Source of the DNA: Cardiocondyla obscurior
Taxonomy: Eukaryota > Arthropoda > Insecta > Hymenoptera > Formicidae
Direction: 5' to 3'
Length of the DNA stretch: 64,000 nucleotides
Assembly (NCBI RefSeq): GCF_019399895.1
Contig: NC_091873.1
Span: forward strand, 2,488,001 to 2,552,000
Shown: positions 47,064 through 61,500 of the stretch, piece by piece
Numbering within the stretch: position 1 is the first letter of the stretch
Layout: each line of letters begins with the position of its first letter
Position numbers and translations under genes: made by a program
Notes under the pieces: generated by a model
Databases searched by the model: none
What the model saw: only the letters and a program-made list of their open reading frames with translations
What the model was told of the DNA's origin: nothing

Positions 47064-49000
47064 AGCGCGCGGTTTCACGACGACGAGATTGACAACGGGA
47101 TCAGCAGGCGAGGAACGGAAGGGGGAGATAGAGCGAGGAGCAAGACGTACTTCCAATATAACTCGTATAGTCAGGCGGATTCTGTTGCATGCCATAATGT
47201 CGTCGTCGCGATCTTACCGGCCATCAAATCGGACTTGAGATGCACGCAGACGATGAAAAAAGAACTTCGTAGAGCCACATCGAGAGACGAGAGATCGCGG
47301 GGAGACGTAATAAAAATTAAAAATAAAAGAGAAAAAGAAAAAAAAAAGAGCAAAACTCGCGCTTATGTCGCGATAATTTTTGTTATGAATAACCGACGTG
47401 TTTTAATGAGATTTTCCGCGCCGACTTTTTTTTTCAGCGGCTAGCAAAGCTCGAAAATCTTCTGACCAAGTCCTCGTCTTAGTCAGCATAGTGATTGTAC
47501 GATTCACCATTTAATTATTCGGAAAAAAAGGCGGCGCGAGAGCCGTTTTTAGCTTCGTAGTTGTAGCGATGTTAGTCTACTCGTTATTTCGTTCTACGTG
47601 TATTTATGAGAACACTGGCGCAAATTATCTTGTCCGTGTTCAACATGATCTGCTCGATCATCGGGTGATATCGGAGAGTAAAACATATATGAAAGGGAGA
47701 GAAGAAACAAATAATAAAAAGGAATGCGCAAACAGCGAACTTGAAGAGAAATCAAATTCTTACTATAATAAAATGATCGTCGGTACAGACACGTCGATTA
47801 GGATAATGGATAAGTCTAAGCGCTCCGCGTGCTCTCGTAATGATACTAATATTAATAACGTTTTTGCTTTGTACAATGGTAGAGAGATAAGCGCGCGTGT
47901 GCGCACAAAAAAGAGTCCTACATATTATTATATATTCTTATGGAGAACTATAAATTTGATGTATGTATGACGATGTTAATTATATTCGACTCGCACTCGC
48001 GCGAAATACCGCGCTGGTTTGACACGTACACATACATGCCACACACCAACACAGGTCTGTCTGTCTAATTGACACGTCACAATCTTTCCTTTTCTTGCCT
48101 TCGTTGGACGACACTCTTTATCTCTCGTACTTAACTATATAATATATAAACGCTAGCTGTTCGTTTGTGAAGCTACGAAATGATAAAACTGATCTACCGG
48201 TTTTCCGCGTAATGATATATGATGCATGTTTCGCTTATCCCAATTTTCTTCTCTTTCTCGATCCTTTTCTCCCTTTCTGTCATTCGTCGGGAGTATTAGG
48301 CGCGCAACATAGAGATCTGTCGCTATTCCGGATGAAACGCGCGCGTACATGGATACTTACACATTTTACACATATACACTTACATATGACACATGGACGT
48401 ACGACATACACGCATATACATGCGCTGCAAACTTTTTTCTTCTCCTCCACCCTCAATAACGATTAAATTTAATTATTAAAAGAAATTTTTTGTTAAAAAA
48501 AATATATATACGGCAAAGAAAAGGATAAAACTGTCTATACAGATGCACGCATATACACAGCCATATACAAGTATACATACATGCAACCGATTGTGCGGCG
48601 TACGCACATAGAGATACTAATTGTGGCCTTACCCGTACCGAATACCCACAGGCGTATAGAAAAATGAAAGAGGAAACTAACTTACAGTAATTTACTTCGT
48701 CACAAGATTATTTAACGTCGAATCTATGATGGTAACGTGAAACAGAGGTAACGCCGCCGAATCCTCGAACATGGGAGCTACGAGACAAGTTCGAATCACG
48801 AATGTTCGAATATTAATTGCAACATAAGTCACACACGTGCTATAATATATTATGTATGTTATCCGACGGAGTCACTTACACACACTAATCGCCTTAATTA
48901 GTTAAACGATAAAAAAAAAAAAAAAAAAAAGAGATTATTCTATATTCAACGTATCCTATACACTGTTACACTGTAAAATTGATAAATAAATAAATGTAAT
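47064..49000 (+). other. Lmpt: limpet 3' UTR (inferred)
   Basis: This follows the stop codon with no LIM-type or other convincing coding sequence. It contains stretches rich in ACATATAC-like dinucleotide patterns (48340-48600) and an A20 run near 48911. It ends near overlapping AATAAA motifs at 48985-48994, with GT-rich sequence after them (49003-49030). The 133-codon ORF at 47569-47970 inside it is not considered real. Confidence 0.5.
48985..48994 (+). terminator. polyadenylation signal (overlapping AATAAA x2)
   Basis: Two overlapping AATAAA hexamers are followed within 40 nt by a GT/T-rich stretch (GGGCGTTTTGTATTGT), the usual layout of a cleavage site. It is the best placed signal for the limpet mRNA end. 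Confidence 0.45.
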
Positions 49001-49009
49001 TATGTACTC

Positions 49010-52000
49010 GGGCGTTTTGTATTGTATCACGTATCGTACGTGAACCAAGCACACAACGATGTTCGTGAAAATCTATACACACGTAACGTGCATTAAGATA
49101 ATTATTAAGCATTAAAGAGAAAATAATTGAACGCGAATGCCGATTCGTGTAATCTTTTAATAAGTAGATAATAATTTATGGAGAATTGAGTTTTTTAATT
49201 GAATTATGTTATCCGTAAAATTTTGAAAGTGTAATATGATTATTCGCGAATTTTATTTTATTATCAATTAGAGAATCACAGTTTTAACGGAATTATAATT
49301 TATAGATGAGATAAAATAAACCTGATTGATGATTTATTATTAGAAAGTTGTCGTTATGCGCGATAGTAAATTAAATAAATTAATTAAACTGAAACATAAT
49401 TAAATATTTAGCAATGACACTGATTCTGCTGCCATCTAACAGATCAGATCAAGTCATCTTCTTCTAATGATCTACCCGCAGATGTAAAATTAGTTTCGCC
49501 TTTCTTCTGTAGATGTCTGTACCATTTCCTTACGCGACACGACAAACTGTTTTACAATTATAATAAGAAAAATATTATAACATTTTAATTCATATGTTTC
49601 TTATTAAACTGCTCGAGTTTTCTGTTTCTTTTTAGGTCCGTATTTATTCTAATAAAACGTTAATGACATTGTTTAGTTTAAACAAACGCTAGAACCGGAC
49701 AAAGTTTTAATGAAGTTAATGCAAATTCTATTAAAGCGAGTTACATTCTTCAAATAAACGTAATGGGAAAGTTCCTGAACAATGTTGCATGATGTTCTCT
49801 GCTTCGAACAAAGTGGACAAAGTGATCTTTGGTTTCAATTATTTTATTTTCTCTATTTTTTTTTTTTTTTGTTGAAGTTTAATTGCAGCAAGTCTGCGTA
49901 AAGGTCGAAGGCTCGCCTCGCACACGAAGACGTCGCAAGAGCGAATATTTACTTCGGCACACATAGCCGAACAAGCGCTGGGATATCGTACCTAAATCGG
50001 CATGGAGTTTATCATCGGCATTAAGGTCGTGTTGTCGGAGGTCACACGACAGGTCAACGTACGCCCGACGCTCTCCTGGGTGACGGTGTACTGCTCGTTA
50101 AATGACAATTTCCGAATTACAATTTATTTCATCAGCAGCGACGTTGAGTTATTCAAATCCGTTTTAAGTGACTTTTATATCTTTCACACTTACCCCTGGG
50201 CGCTAGAAAATTTTCAGGACTCCTCTTGCAAAAGAAATAGGAGAATCACTTTACCATCTACGAAAGTCATGCGAAGCTTACGTACGTAGTCTTATACTCA
50301 TTCTAAAAAAAAAAAAGTTTTAATTATAATATTAATAAATAACACTGTACCTTTTAGTATTTTTTCTTTTTTTTTTTTTTTTTATGATCTTTAAATCCAT
50401 TTGCAAATTATAATTTTATCACCTTTTGCTAAATTTTTTTTCTAGCAGAATACATTTAAAAATACAATATTAAATTACACTTAAAGTTCGTAAAACATTA
50501 CGATTTCTTTTTATGTTAATGTAGCGCCAGCTTTTGTAAAATGTAGAAAGATGAGCACTTTTAATATCTATATCTTTGAATAAGATATTCAATTTATGCT
50601 TAAGAGAGAGAGATTTATTTCAAACGTTCCGCTCCGTTTTAATACGGAATGAATAAACTCCGGCTCGGTCACCAAAATCCGTGCGACAAAAACGTTGGCG
50701 TCAGTTCCAAAAATGGTGATTTCTTCCGCGTATGCATAAGCTGCAGATTCCGTATAAAATTAATCTCCCTTTCGGAGTTATCCTTCTTATCGCGTCTAAA
50801 CTTGGTGAATCTGACCAGTTACGCGCGTCCCCGACGCGGTATCTTCGTAAATTTAGCAGCGCTCTTTATCGCGTTGTAGGCCAGATCTTGATAACGTCGG
50901 CTGCGAGCGGAGGTGATAATTACTAACGTGAGCCCAACGCACACGCCGCGCGAGCTTTTACGCCGCTTACAACGCGCGAACGTGTGCCTCGCGCTCGGGG
51001 TAAGGAGAGGTCGATGGAAAGTGGTATAATCGCGAATGTGGACCGACTCAAGGAGAGCAGAGGCGAGGAGATCCTTTACCTTACTTATGTAACGAGCGAC
51101 CATGGTGGTGTCTCGTGTCTTCGACCGCGTCCCGAGGAGGAAGATCGAGCCGATCTGCCTCTCTCTCCGGAGAGGCTGCCGGTTCCCGCGTTCCCTCCTC
51201 AGTCCTCCTCGTTCTCCACAAACGTCACCGTTCGCCTTGACTCTGTCCCGCTCGTGCTTCGCTCGACACTGTCCCTGAAAATCCCTCCACTGAGCTCATC
51301 TACCACGCAAGCGCCGAGCTTAATAGGCATTAGCCTGTAATTGCAAATATTATCGAGCCGGCAAACAAAGGTAGTCGTCACGAGTTGCATATACCACGCG
51401 TTGCGTCAATTAAAACCGTCCAGGAGCTACCGCAAAAGAACGCACGTCGGGGCTTCTAATAAATTGGCCTCGCGATTTAATTCAATTTTATCAGTCGAAT
51501 GAAAAATTTTTTATGTTTCGGTACTTACGTCTTGGGTCTCATTTTTATTTATTAGGATTACGTAGTGGGATCGTGATACTGGTATGTCCAAAGCCATTCG
51601 TACATTTGATGTATCTCGATTTTCTGAATATTAGTAGCAAAATAACGTAATTCTAGGGAGAATCGGGGCACAGCAGCGGAATATATAATAACACGATAAA
51701 TTACTTCCGCTTCTTCGTATGCGGCAGCATATATGAGAATTCTCGTAAACCGACTTTATCCCAGAGGAGACGGGGTGAGCTTTGGATGCTGTCCGCTCGG
51801 ATCCTAATCTCGCTTCTCCTGTCTTTGTGGACTTCGGTCATGACGTTCTTCTTGGCCCTCTCCGGAATCTAATAGACATAACGTTACATCCTCGGCGGGC
51901 CCGGTTCATACTGTGGCGGGTTCTGGCCTCGCCCGTTTCGTTTCTATCGTGTTTCTTTTCTGATCCATTTCCCACGTCCCTCGCGTCTACCTCTCTCGGA

Positions 52001-55000
52001 TTTGTTTGACATCGGAATCTCGCTGTCGGATGATTGTTGAACCTTCAATCTCGAGGTCGACGGCATTCGCCGCGTGATCTCGTGCCGGGCGCCTCCCCCA
52101 AGACATAAATAAAAACTGTCTTTCTTTCTCCTTTCGCATTCCAAAAAAGAAACATCCACCCGATGTCCAAGTAGTCTGACAGATTTCCGAAGCAACTGGA
52201 GACAAAGTTAATCCACGCACTCTTTTTTTTTTCCGCCTATAAATACCGAAATTCAGGAGTCGACGGTACTTTAAGCTATCCATCCAATCGTAATTATTAT
52301 ATTAAAAACGGGGTAATTTCTGCTATCGTGCAATTATTAAAAATTTTTTTTTTTTAATAAATATAGAACTTTAAAAATAACTCACGTTCACATTGTTTAC
52401 CGTTGTAAATTATAGAAGAAAAAAAAAGTATTTTCTCTGAGACGTCATTGTGTGACGAGCTACAAAATATCGTTTTCGCTATTTCTACAAAAATCCCAAG
52501 GCTTGGGCAAAGCCGTGACGCACGTGCAGGTCTATTTTCAAGGATTTATTTTTATTTTTAATCACTTCGCATGGTGGCGGGTAATGTTACAACGGCCGTG
52601 GCTCGCAATGAAAAATTCCTCGTGTTCAGCATCAATGCGCGGAGCAAATCTGCGGCCGGGTCTGTCTTATATTTTTACCAATCGGTCCAAATGGCCAGAT
52701 TAAATCCGCTTAACGAGCAGCGAAGTGTAAAACGTCGCCCGCAATGTTGTAGCGGTGTTATACCGCCGTGAGATGATTTCGACACCGAAAACGAGGGCCG
52801 TTGTTGTCGGAGGTCATTTGTCGGTTCAACGTTCGGGCCATTTACCTGTCCGCCAACTCGAATCCCCTGGCCGCTGACATTGCGAGGAGCGACATTAGCA
52901 TCTCCGCCTGCGAACGGCTATTGTAATACCTCGAAGACAGAGACGCCGGCGTGGAGGAGCTTATCGAGTGTGCGAATCACGAAGAGGATTAGGCATGGGA
53001 GATGAAGAAATAAAATCCATACATTACGTCAGAAGACAAAAATACCGAGGCGTTAACAATGCAACGGTAAAACAGTAAAAGTAAAATTCACTCAAAAGCC
53101 CGAGACACGTTTAACAAATAACGCTTAATTTATCTTGCCCTCTGTATCTAAGTTTCTTCGCCGGAGCTTTAAAACTGCATTAAAATAATGCTGCTCGTGC
53201 ATTATGATAATACAAGTTTTATCAAAAAGTTCCTTTATTAATGGAATTGCGCTAGAAAATTATTTACACATTTTATTCGAGAAGCGAAGCGGAGAACGAG
53301 ACGTGTTCTACTCGGAGCCGAGGATAATTCAACGAGTTGAATGACCACTGTGACGAAGCGCCCTACGCGTTCGCCGTTTCGCGCGCGCGTCCTCGAGTTT
53401 AACAATCCTCATGAAAATGAAAGAGATGACCTCGCCGGCATCCTATCTATCGTCGTCTCGACCGCCGATGGAATGACGGAAGACAGCGAGGGTAGGATTA
53501 AGACAGGAACTCGGCTTCTCTTTTCGGCTTCGTGGAAGGACGCGAGGGAACGAGGAAAGGGAGAGGCACGAGGATGAAGAGGAGGAGGGCAGTCTCCGCC
53601 GGCTGCTTCCTTCGAGAGAGTGCCTTGACCCTGAGCCGAGCGCGGCGGAGCCTCTTCGGGACGAAGAGAAGAAAAGTGCGAAGAGGAACCGATGCCTTGG
53701 AGTGTAATCCGGGTCGCGCTACCTTACCCGTTGACTTTCCGCAGCGTTCGCGCAGAAGTCGAGAGGGAGTCCCGTCGCCATGGGCGAGAAGGGCAACGTT
53801 AGTGATGTAATTCTTTGGCCATGGATCCCTAATGAAGACGGCGTAAATCAAAAGTCGATAACCAAGGACACTGAGCGAAGAACACCTCAGGCGTGCCTTG
53901 AAGCAGCAAACGCTCGTAACATTTTTTGTTGCATTTTTTTAACATGATTACAGCAGAAATTACGAAAAGAGGGAAAAAAAAAAGAACAAAAATCGGTAAA
54001 AGTGATTTCTTGGTTTAAATAATCGGTCGTTCTACGAAAATCGTCATCTCGGAGGAAATCTTTAAGAAAAAAGACGACATAGAAACGAAGAGAAGAAGGA
54101 GAGAGCAAAAGAAAAACTGAGATTTATTAATCGTGACACTTGCGTCTCTTCGAAGACTCGTCAGTAAAACGGCGAATAATTATAATCGACGGTGAGTAAA
54201 GGCGTGAAAATTTGAAGAACGCGTGCCGCACGCTTGTAACAGTGTCTTCTATGCAAAATGAAGAAGGAGAAAACGTGGAGGAGAGAGAGAGGCGAGACGA
54301 GATAAGATAGAGAAGTCTGAAGACGGTGGACGAGGGGGACAGGTCCGGGTCGGGATGGAGGGAGGCAGGAAGATATTGCCGGCGGACAACGGTGGTGGTG
54401 GCAGGAAGAAGGACGAAGGAGACGAGGAAGGAGAAGCCGAAGGGAGATGACCGGCAAGTCGAACGAAGACGCAAGTTCATATCCAAGGAGATGTGGGACG
54501 ATGCCCCAGAGTAACCTCCATCAAGGATGGACTTCCACCATCCACTGACGGCGGTGGCGGCGCCGGCCCCAAGATGCATTATACATCCTTGTCACACGCG
54601 CCCGGGCGATTATCTTGTAACAGCGGATTCGGTGGACCTCCCGGCTAACTCCCGCGAAGAAAAGATCGAGCAAATGTGCGCGAAAAAAAAGGAGATAAAA
54701 AATTTAAAATTGATTAAAATTTTACAATTCGTAGCGGCGATGAAAAACAATTCCTGACGAGTGGTAAGCCGAAATCTTGGAGGCACAAACCGATGACAAA
54801 GAATTCTTTGCGGGGTGATTATAAACGTCGACTGTCCTTTTCTTTTTTTTTTCTTTTTTTTTTTCTTAATTTGCTAAGTTTTTACACTTTGGGCTCGAGA
54901 TACGCTAAATCCGCCACTGTGTGGCGGCAAACGGCCTCGATCCGCGAGAAGACGAAACCACGCGTGGCGCGCGGAAAAGCGAGTTCTCCTCGCGGAGAAA

Positions 55001-58000
55001 AGTGCTTTGCCCGCGGTGCTCGGTCACCTCGACGAATACCAGAGAACGGATCGAAACCGTGGTTTGGAGGAGTTTCATACGAGGCGTCCCAGAATTCGCA
55101 TATCTTCTTTCAGCTAGGAGATTCTTTAAGCAGTACTACCGTTTTCTTTTTATACGAGCCCTTTCACGACAACGTAAAACAGCGTGCATGACGTTCAGCA
55201 CATTTACGCAAATATAATAATTTCTCTGTAGTTAACTTTTTTAGTTAACTTTTAATTAATGCAATATAGAGAAATCATGTTTCAAAATATTTAAAATACA
55301 CAAACCACACTCTGCAGTTATAGCGCGTACGTTTAAACGCGGGGGAAAAATTACGAAGAAATGTTTGGAAAAGTTGCTGAATGGCTTTCCTGTTTTTCGC
55401 ATATACGCAAGATTATATTAATACATATTGCATATATATTTTCACATGCCCCTATTCAACTTCATGAATAACACGCAGTCACCCAATTACGCGAACGAGG
55501 TAGAACAATTATCTTGCATTCATGTATTTTATAACCGAGTGAATATACGAGCGCGCGATATAAATCGGTATTTCCGGTGTTTTCCTTCAGCGTATGCGCG
55601 AAACGAGAAGTGAGGTCAATGCTTGCTGAAAGACACGATCGGTGTTCGAGTAAACAGAAGTACAGGTATGTGGAACGTGCTCATTATGCAGCTGTCTCTC
55701 AATTTCAGTGACCGAAGGATCTGTCCGAACTTTTACAGACCTCGGAAAGCCCGCGTACTCGCATCCGCTAATTATACGAAAGCGCGCCGTGCTCGTAATA
55801 TCTCGTAATCGAACGTTTTCCCAGATCATTACGAAATCGTCGAAACCATCCTTGATTTCGAATAGAAAGTCTGTTCTACGTGCTTAACAATCTAATTTTA
55901 ATTTTTTTTTCTTTTTTTAGCAAAATATTTAAATTTAAGTCATATTATTTCAGTTTAAATAAATAAAAATATACAGAACACTCTAAGTATGTACATATAT
56001 CGCTGTAACTCTAGACGAGTAAAAATAACGAGTTAAGTTAAAATAAGCATATTTTAATGTAGAAATATTATTGATTCACGCGGGGTTAAAAATTAAATAC
56101 CCTCAACGAAAAAGAAAAAAAATAATAATAAAATTTGTAAGATTTAGACCAAAAATAATAGAAGTAAAAAATTATATATAACTACTGAAAAGAATTCATA
56201 TACTTATGTTCAATCTTTTAATCGGAAGTATTGTACAATATAATATTTATTTTATACATTGTTCAATATGAAACGTAATGAAAAAGCAAATGCGGATGTA
56301 AAGCATTGAGGAAGTTGAATTTAAAATTAATGTCAAACTTTAAACTTCGATAATTTCGATTTCAAGGTGCGATGAGACAGTCTTACGAATTTCGAAAACC
56401 GATGGCGAATCATCTTTTCTGGAAGTTATTCTGGCGGATATCGTCGTCACAATTCCACCGATAACGCTCGTGATTCATTATGCACGGCCACGAAATTTTC
56501 AAAGCGACGACAGAACTCGACCATCCAAAAGAAAGTGTTGCAGTAATAATCAGAGCACTAATGATCACGCACGTCGTAATGATCGCGAGTACGTCTGCTC
56601 CAAAGGCTCTCTTAGTCACACTATACTTTCGCTAATTAACGGTAATCAAGATCGTAACGAGTAATAAATTACCTCTTAAGGGACGAATCGCAAAATTATC
56701 CGCAGAAGGGATGAATGTTAATGCAAATGAGTTTGTTGTTCTTAAGTTTCTAATGAGCTTTGTGTCGGCAATAATGATAGAATTACAATTATCCTACTGG
56801 TCTGTCTAATGAGCATCGCGTTAACATTAAAAAAAAAAAAAGAAAAAAAAAACTTACAATTACACGGCATTAATAATAATTCCATTAATAATTATCTCTG
56901 ATAAATAAATTAGATTAATCCAAGGCTTTAGTCGTTTCAAACTTTTGTAGATTTTCTAAATTCTGGGCAGGGGCTAAAATAACACCGCGACATAAATCAA
57001 CGTCAGGCCTTTCAAGTTCTTATCGATAAATTTACGATGCTATTACGGACTGTAATTATCGCTGTAAGTCTTATCCTCGTGGGCCTTGATTTCGAAAAAA
57101 GGTGCTGTACCGAACAATATCACGCACACGTACTCACGCGTGCGTGAAAGTAAGTACGTGCACGCGGTCGCCCATGTGTGCGTTGCGTATGCACGACTTA
57201 TGTGCATTCACGTCACGTGATTTCGCCTTAACCCAGTGTCAGCGGCCAATGTTCACAACGAGAGCGGTTTTTGGGTCTAGGTCTGCCGAGGGCGTTCACC
57301 CCGCTTACGTTGTTAACACACTTACCATACTGCACGAGGCCAATGGCAACGTTAGTGTGCGCCTCACTTCCTACCACCTACCACGTGAGAGACGAGGAGA
57401 GACGCAGAGCGTCTGCCTACGCCAACTACGACCCGCGGGCACGTGGTCAAGAAGCTTCACTTTTAATCGCCTCGCTATGCAGCCGCCCGGTTCCCGAAAT
57501 CTCGAGCGAAATGAAAATAACGATTGCGCGCCGTGCTTCGAAATTATCTAATTTTAAGAGGTCTGGACTTAAAAAAATCCAAAAGCATCGAAGCCTCTGC
57601 GAAAGGAGTAATATCATCGCAGAATTTCGCGAACGTCGACTTTTCGTACAATCGATTTCAAACGCGGATATACATAGCGTACAATTTCGCGCTGAAATTA
57701 GATTCAGAATATCGGTAAGACCAGTGATCACGAGCCGAGATTACTAGCTCCCGAATCCCGTTACTCGGGCCGCAAATGTAAAGCAAATCGTCTGTGTGTA
57801 TCTATTAAAACCAATCGTACTCCCACGTTGGCGGGATAAGTTTCTGGCGCAAAAGGTCAGGGCGATAAGGAACGAGCCAGGGACCGAAGTGTCGACCGCT
57901 CTGCGAATCTGTATGGACCTCTCGTCGACCGTACGTCGCCCTGTCGTCGTGACGAAATTCACTCTCGTCCCTATACCGTTACGCCGATCGTGTACTTTCG

Positions 58001-58124
58001 TTGACGCCGAGCGGAAAAGTACCCTAAACGCGATCGGGACAAAACGAACGCGCGTTTTATACCGTTAGCCCTCAAGGTGATCGCCTGGCTCCGATTCGCT
58101 CCTCGCCGAGGAATCGCTCGCACG
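49010..58124. other. intergenic or intronic DNA downstream of limpet, no confident gene
   Basis: AT-rich stretches alternate with GC-richer islands (50.9-51.4, 51.8-52.2, 53.3-53.85, 54.25-54.65, 57.1-57.5 kb). These carry overlapping ORFs on both strands, the sign of composition rather than coding. None shows a known domain or a convincing splice chain. Confidence 0.4.
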
Positions 58125-58507
58125 ATGGAAGACGCGCGCGAGAGGAAGAGGGCGGAGGCCGAGGTAGGAAGCCCCCATGAGAACGTTCGACATGAATGGA
58201 CCGGCAGACTCTCGACACCGTTATCGTTATCGCGGCGCTCTGACGTAGGTAGAAATCGTGCTGCGCTGTGCGCGGGCGCGCGAGAAGTTGTCCTGTCGAC
58301 GTCCATCGGGATATCTTAATCCTTTTGCCTGCAAAGAAACTGTCGGGACACACCTCCGCGCGCGATTCCGACGATCGAGATTTCGATACCGTTGGAGAAC
58401 ATACGTCTCTCGAAGAGTTCTTAAACGGCCCCAAAGAAAGTAAAACACAACGATCCACGCGGCACAAAAGCTCGCAGCGACAGTGGCTGCAAAGTTGCTG
58501 GCATTAG
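58125..58507 (+). CDS. candidate 5' end of an unrecognised downstream gene (two exons)
   Basis: ATG 58125 encodes MEDARERKRAEAE and meets donor CCGAG|GTAGGA after 58163 in phase 0. A Pyr-rich acceptor (CCTTTTGCCTGCAAAG) at 58336 opens a phase-0 frame reading KLSGHTSARDSDDRDFDTVG and on through EEFLNGPKESKTQR to a stop at 58507 (or a donor before it). The intron would be 173 bp. The region is GC/CpG-richer than its surroundings. No domain is recognised. The call rests on splice signals, phase agreement and coding-like composition. Confidence 0.3.
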
Positions 58508-61500
58508 TTACTGCCGTGTAACGTTACAGGCGTACCGCGAGGGTATTATTTGATGATATTTATGCTATAATAATTCTGCAATATTTCGCGATACCAAAAT
58601 TAAAATAATAAAAACAATTAATTGTACGCGCGCAAAGAGCCTTGAGCTTCGGAGTTTATTCACGTGCTTAATTTTATTTTATCTTTATAACGCTAACTGT
58701 CACTTACGAAGAAAAAGTATATATGGGTGTGTTGTAATGGATAGTCAATTTAAATTATTTTTACCCCCCGTGAAACCGCGGTAACGTTGATATACGTCGT
58801 TTACGGTAGACAAGTAAAAATTCGTGAGATGATTGATCATATTAGCCAAATTATGAGGGAAACTAATATTTGTAAAATAATATTGGCACCGTTCTCGTTC
58901 GAGCGGCGCGCGAGTTCGAAAATTACTATAATTTATTATTTTTCTTATATCAAAGGTATTACGTCGATGCGATTATAAACGAAGCATTATTGCATATTTA
59001 TTACTTGCTACGAGAAAAAAAAAAAAAGAAAGAAAAAATGTGATAAATTGATTTATGGATGCTGCCAGATAGAACCAAGCAAGGCGAGAGATACGCAGAA
59101 CCGTGGTGCGAATAAACCGAGAGGAGAACCGCTTCTTTGCTATGCGAGATATCGTATTGATACTTCCTGCTGCACAGAATATATATTGCAGATACGTACG
59201 CGACAATCGTTTCGGTCACGAGACACACCTCCTACCAAGTCATCGACACTCTTCAGTCCACGCGCGACGTGTGATTACGTCCGACGGTCTTAAAATGGGA
59301 TCAACGAACTGATTTTATCTAAATTACCTTTCCATTAGGTCTACGATTATTAAAGTTACACGCGGTGAATTTTTCCTTTACCGTTTAAAAGCGGCACACA
59401 TATGATTTTATTCAGTCGCGATAATTTTAGCTTGACGTTTATCTGTATAGATAGAATCGTTTATATATTTTTTATTTCCGCAGCTACGTTAAAGATAAAT
59501 GCACAAAAGTCACCCGATGTAGCCAGAAGGAACTTAACGGTAAAATCTGTAGAAAAGAAGACGGCGAGAGAAAAAATGAAATAGAGAAAGTATTTTTCTG
59601 AAAGTACATTGAACTTTATCTTCGCTCTCCTTCGACGCTGAGAGGCATCGAGCCACTTCTCGAGCGGATTCTGTAACGCAATAGGGTGTGGGAATTCGTG
59701 CGGCAACCTTTGCGTCGCGTTATCGGAGGTGAACGCCGGAGGTTCCGATAGGCGGAGGGAGGATTCGTCAACGAGAAGAATCGCTCGTCCGTCATCGAAG
59801 CTCTCACGTCGCGTATGCGTGCCGCCGCCGCGCTGCAGCTGCACCTCGCTGCACATGCACGCCTGCACACTCTCGCGCGGCCAGGCCGTTCAGGAACTGC
59901 GATGCGTGACCTAGTGCCGTTGCGGCGGCGTTCTACCTTCGAACTAGGTCTGCCTCGTTCCCAACTAAGTCCGCTAACGCGGCGAATGAGCGTAGAAGGC
60001 CAGCGAGAATTGCATCCGCGCGACCGCGAGGGGGAGGGGGTGAGAGGGAGGCGGAAGATCACCTCTCGCGCGGGGTGCATACGCTGCGCGTGCCTAACGC
60101 GCGTTTATCCGAGCGCGAGCTAAACGCGAGGGACAATGCGGCGCGCGTCCGCGCGACGAATGCTCTCGAATGCGCGACCCCGCGCCGCGCGTCTTATGTT
60201 AGAGCCCCGGCGGAACACCTCGCACGCGTGGTTCTAGGTCACGTTCAATGCGGACCACCGCTCGTTTCTCGCGGCGATGATAAATTACGGCAAAACTTAA
60301 GCACAATGTAGTAACGCGTGCGAAAATGTGACTCTGGGCGGGAGGGGGCTAAGATAAAAATCGCAACTCTATAAATAATCGCAGCCCCGCGGGAGAAGAC
60401 TTGTATATTTCATCACGGTATTGAATTAAAAAAAAAAAAAGAGGATGCAATAGATTTCGAAGTCTTCTATCGTTGAACTAGATCGTGACTTCGAACGTGA
60501 ATATTTAATAGCTCGTACATAAAGATATATATTTGATAAAAAAAGAGAAAGAAAGGAGGTTTCGATGCACAGGCTGGAGAATCGGGAGATACGTCGATTG
60601 TCAATACGATGGCATTGCGGACGTGTGTTATTCTCGCGGCATTAGATAAGTATGTCTCAAGTGCGCCGCCATAACTCCTCTCGGGGAACGAAATTTGCGC
60701 GGACGGAATAAGAAACGAGAGATTACGCAAGGCGGGTCAGACGGATCTACGTCAGTCGCTATTAGAAGGGCACCGTTAGAACTCGCTTGCGATCGCCCGT
60801 ATTTCTATTACAGTATGTATGGCGACATACGTATATATCGGCAGAATACGTATTAACGCCGCGGACGAAACGCCAACGGGGTCAATGCCTCCTATACGGA
60901 GCAGTATACCTCGCCGACTTTCCGTAAAGGTATGCCCAGAAACCTCACCTGAGATTCATGCCCGAGTCCAGATAGCGATAAAAACGAATGTGTTACGGGA
61001 ATTTCCTTTTCAAAGCGATAATCCCCCCTCAGTAATTCCGACACCGTCGATTCTCGCGTGGCAATTTATTTACGAGGGTGCTATTTGCGACACGATAGGA
61101 TGCGTGAAACAATTATTAGTTCAATGTTCCCTATCGGTTATTTAACAGCGAAGCGGAGGCGCCGCGAAAATTCAAATGATTTCTCTTCAATGCTTCCGCC
61201 AAATGAAGATGTTGAAGCGAACGCGATGACCGGCGCGATTCTTACGGCAGAAAGAAAGCATTGATAAAATCTGCAAATCAAATTACCGACATATTTCGTT
61301 GACATCGGAATATATTGCTGCATTCGTTAAGGTTTTACGAGATTATATTCCGATGTCTATCTCGATTAACATATCGCGTATGTAAAAGCGTCGACAAGGA
61401 CAAGGGTGTAGATAAAAATCTAGCGTGGAACCTATATCCCGTGGTATCTCGAAGGCGACGAGGTAACTTTTACCTCGAACGTTGAACTCCCGGCGAAAAA

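Noticed and set aside
47569..47970. 133-codon ORF within the limpet 3' UTR
   Set aside because: No domain, hydrophobic pattern or splice context; lies directly downstream of the stop in AT-rich UTR-like sequence.
57102..57747. 149- and 158-codon overlapping ORFs
   Set aside because: Two frames open together in GC-rich DNA, no recognisable domain, no splice signals in agreement.
59461..60080. Minus-strand ORFs of 135 and 154 codons
   Set aside because: CpG-rich island with several frames open; part of one frame reads like protein but no start, donor or acceptor chain could be supported.
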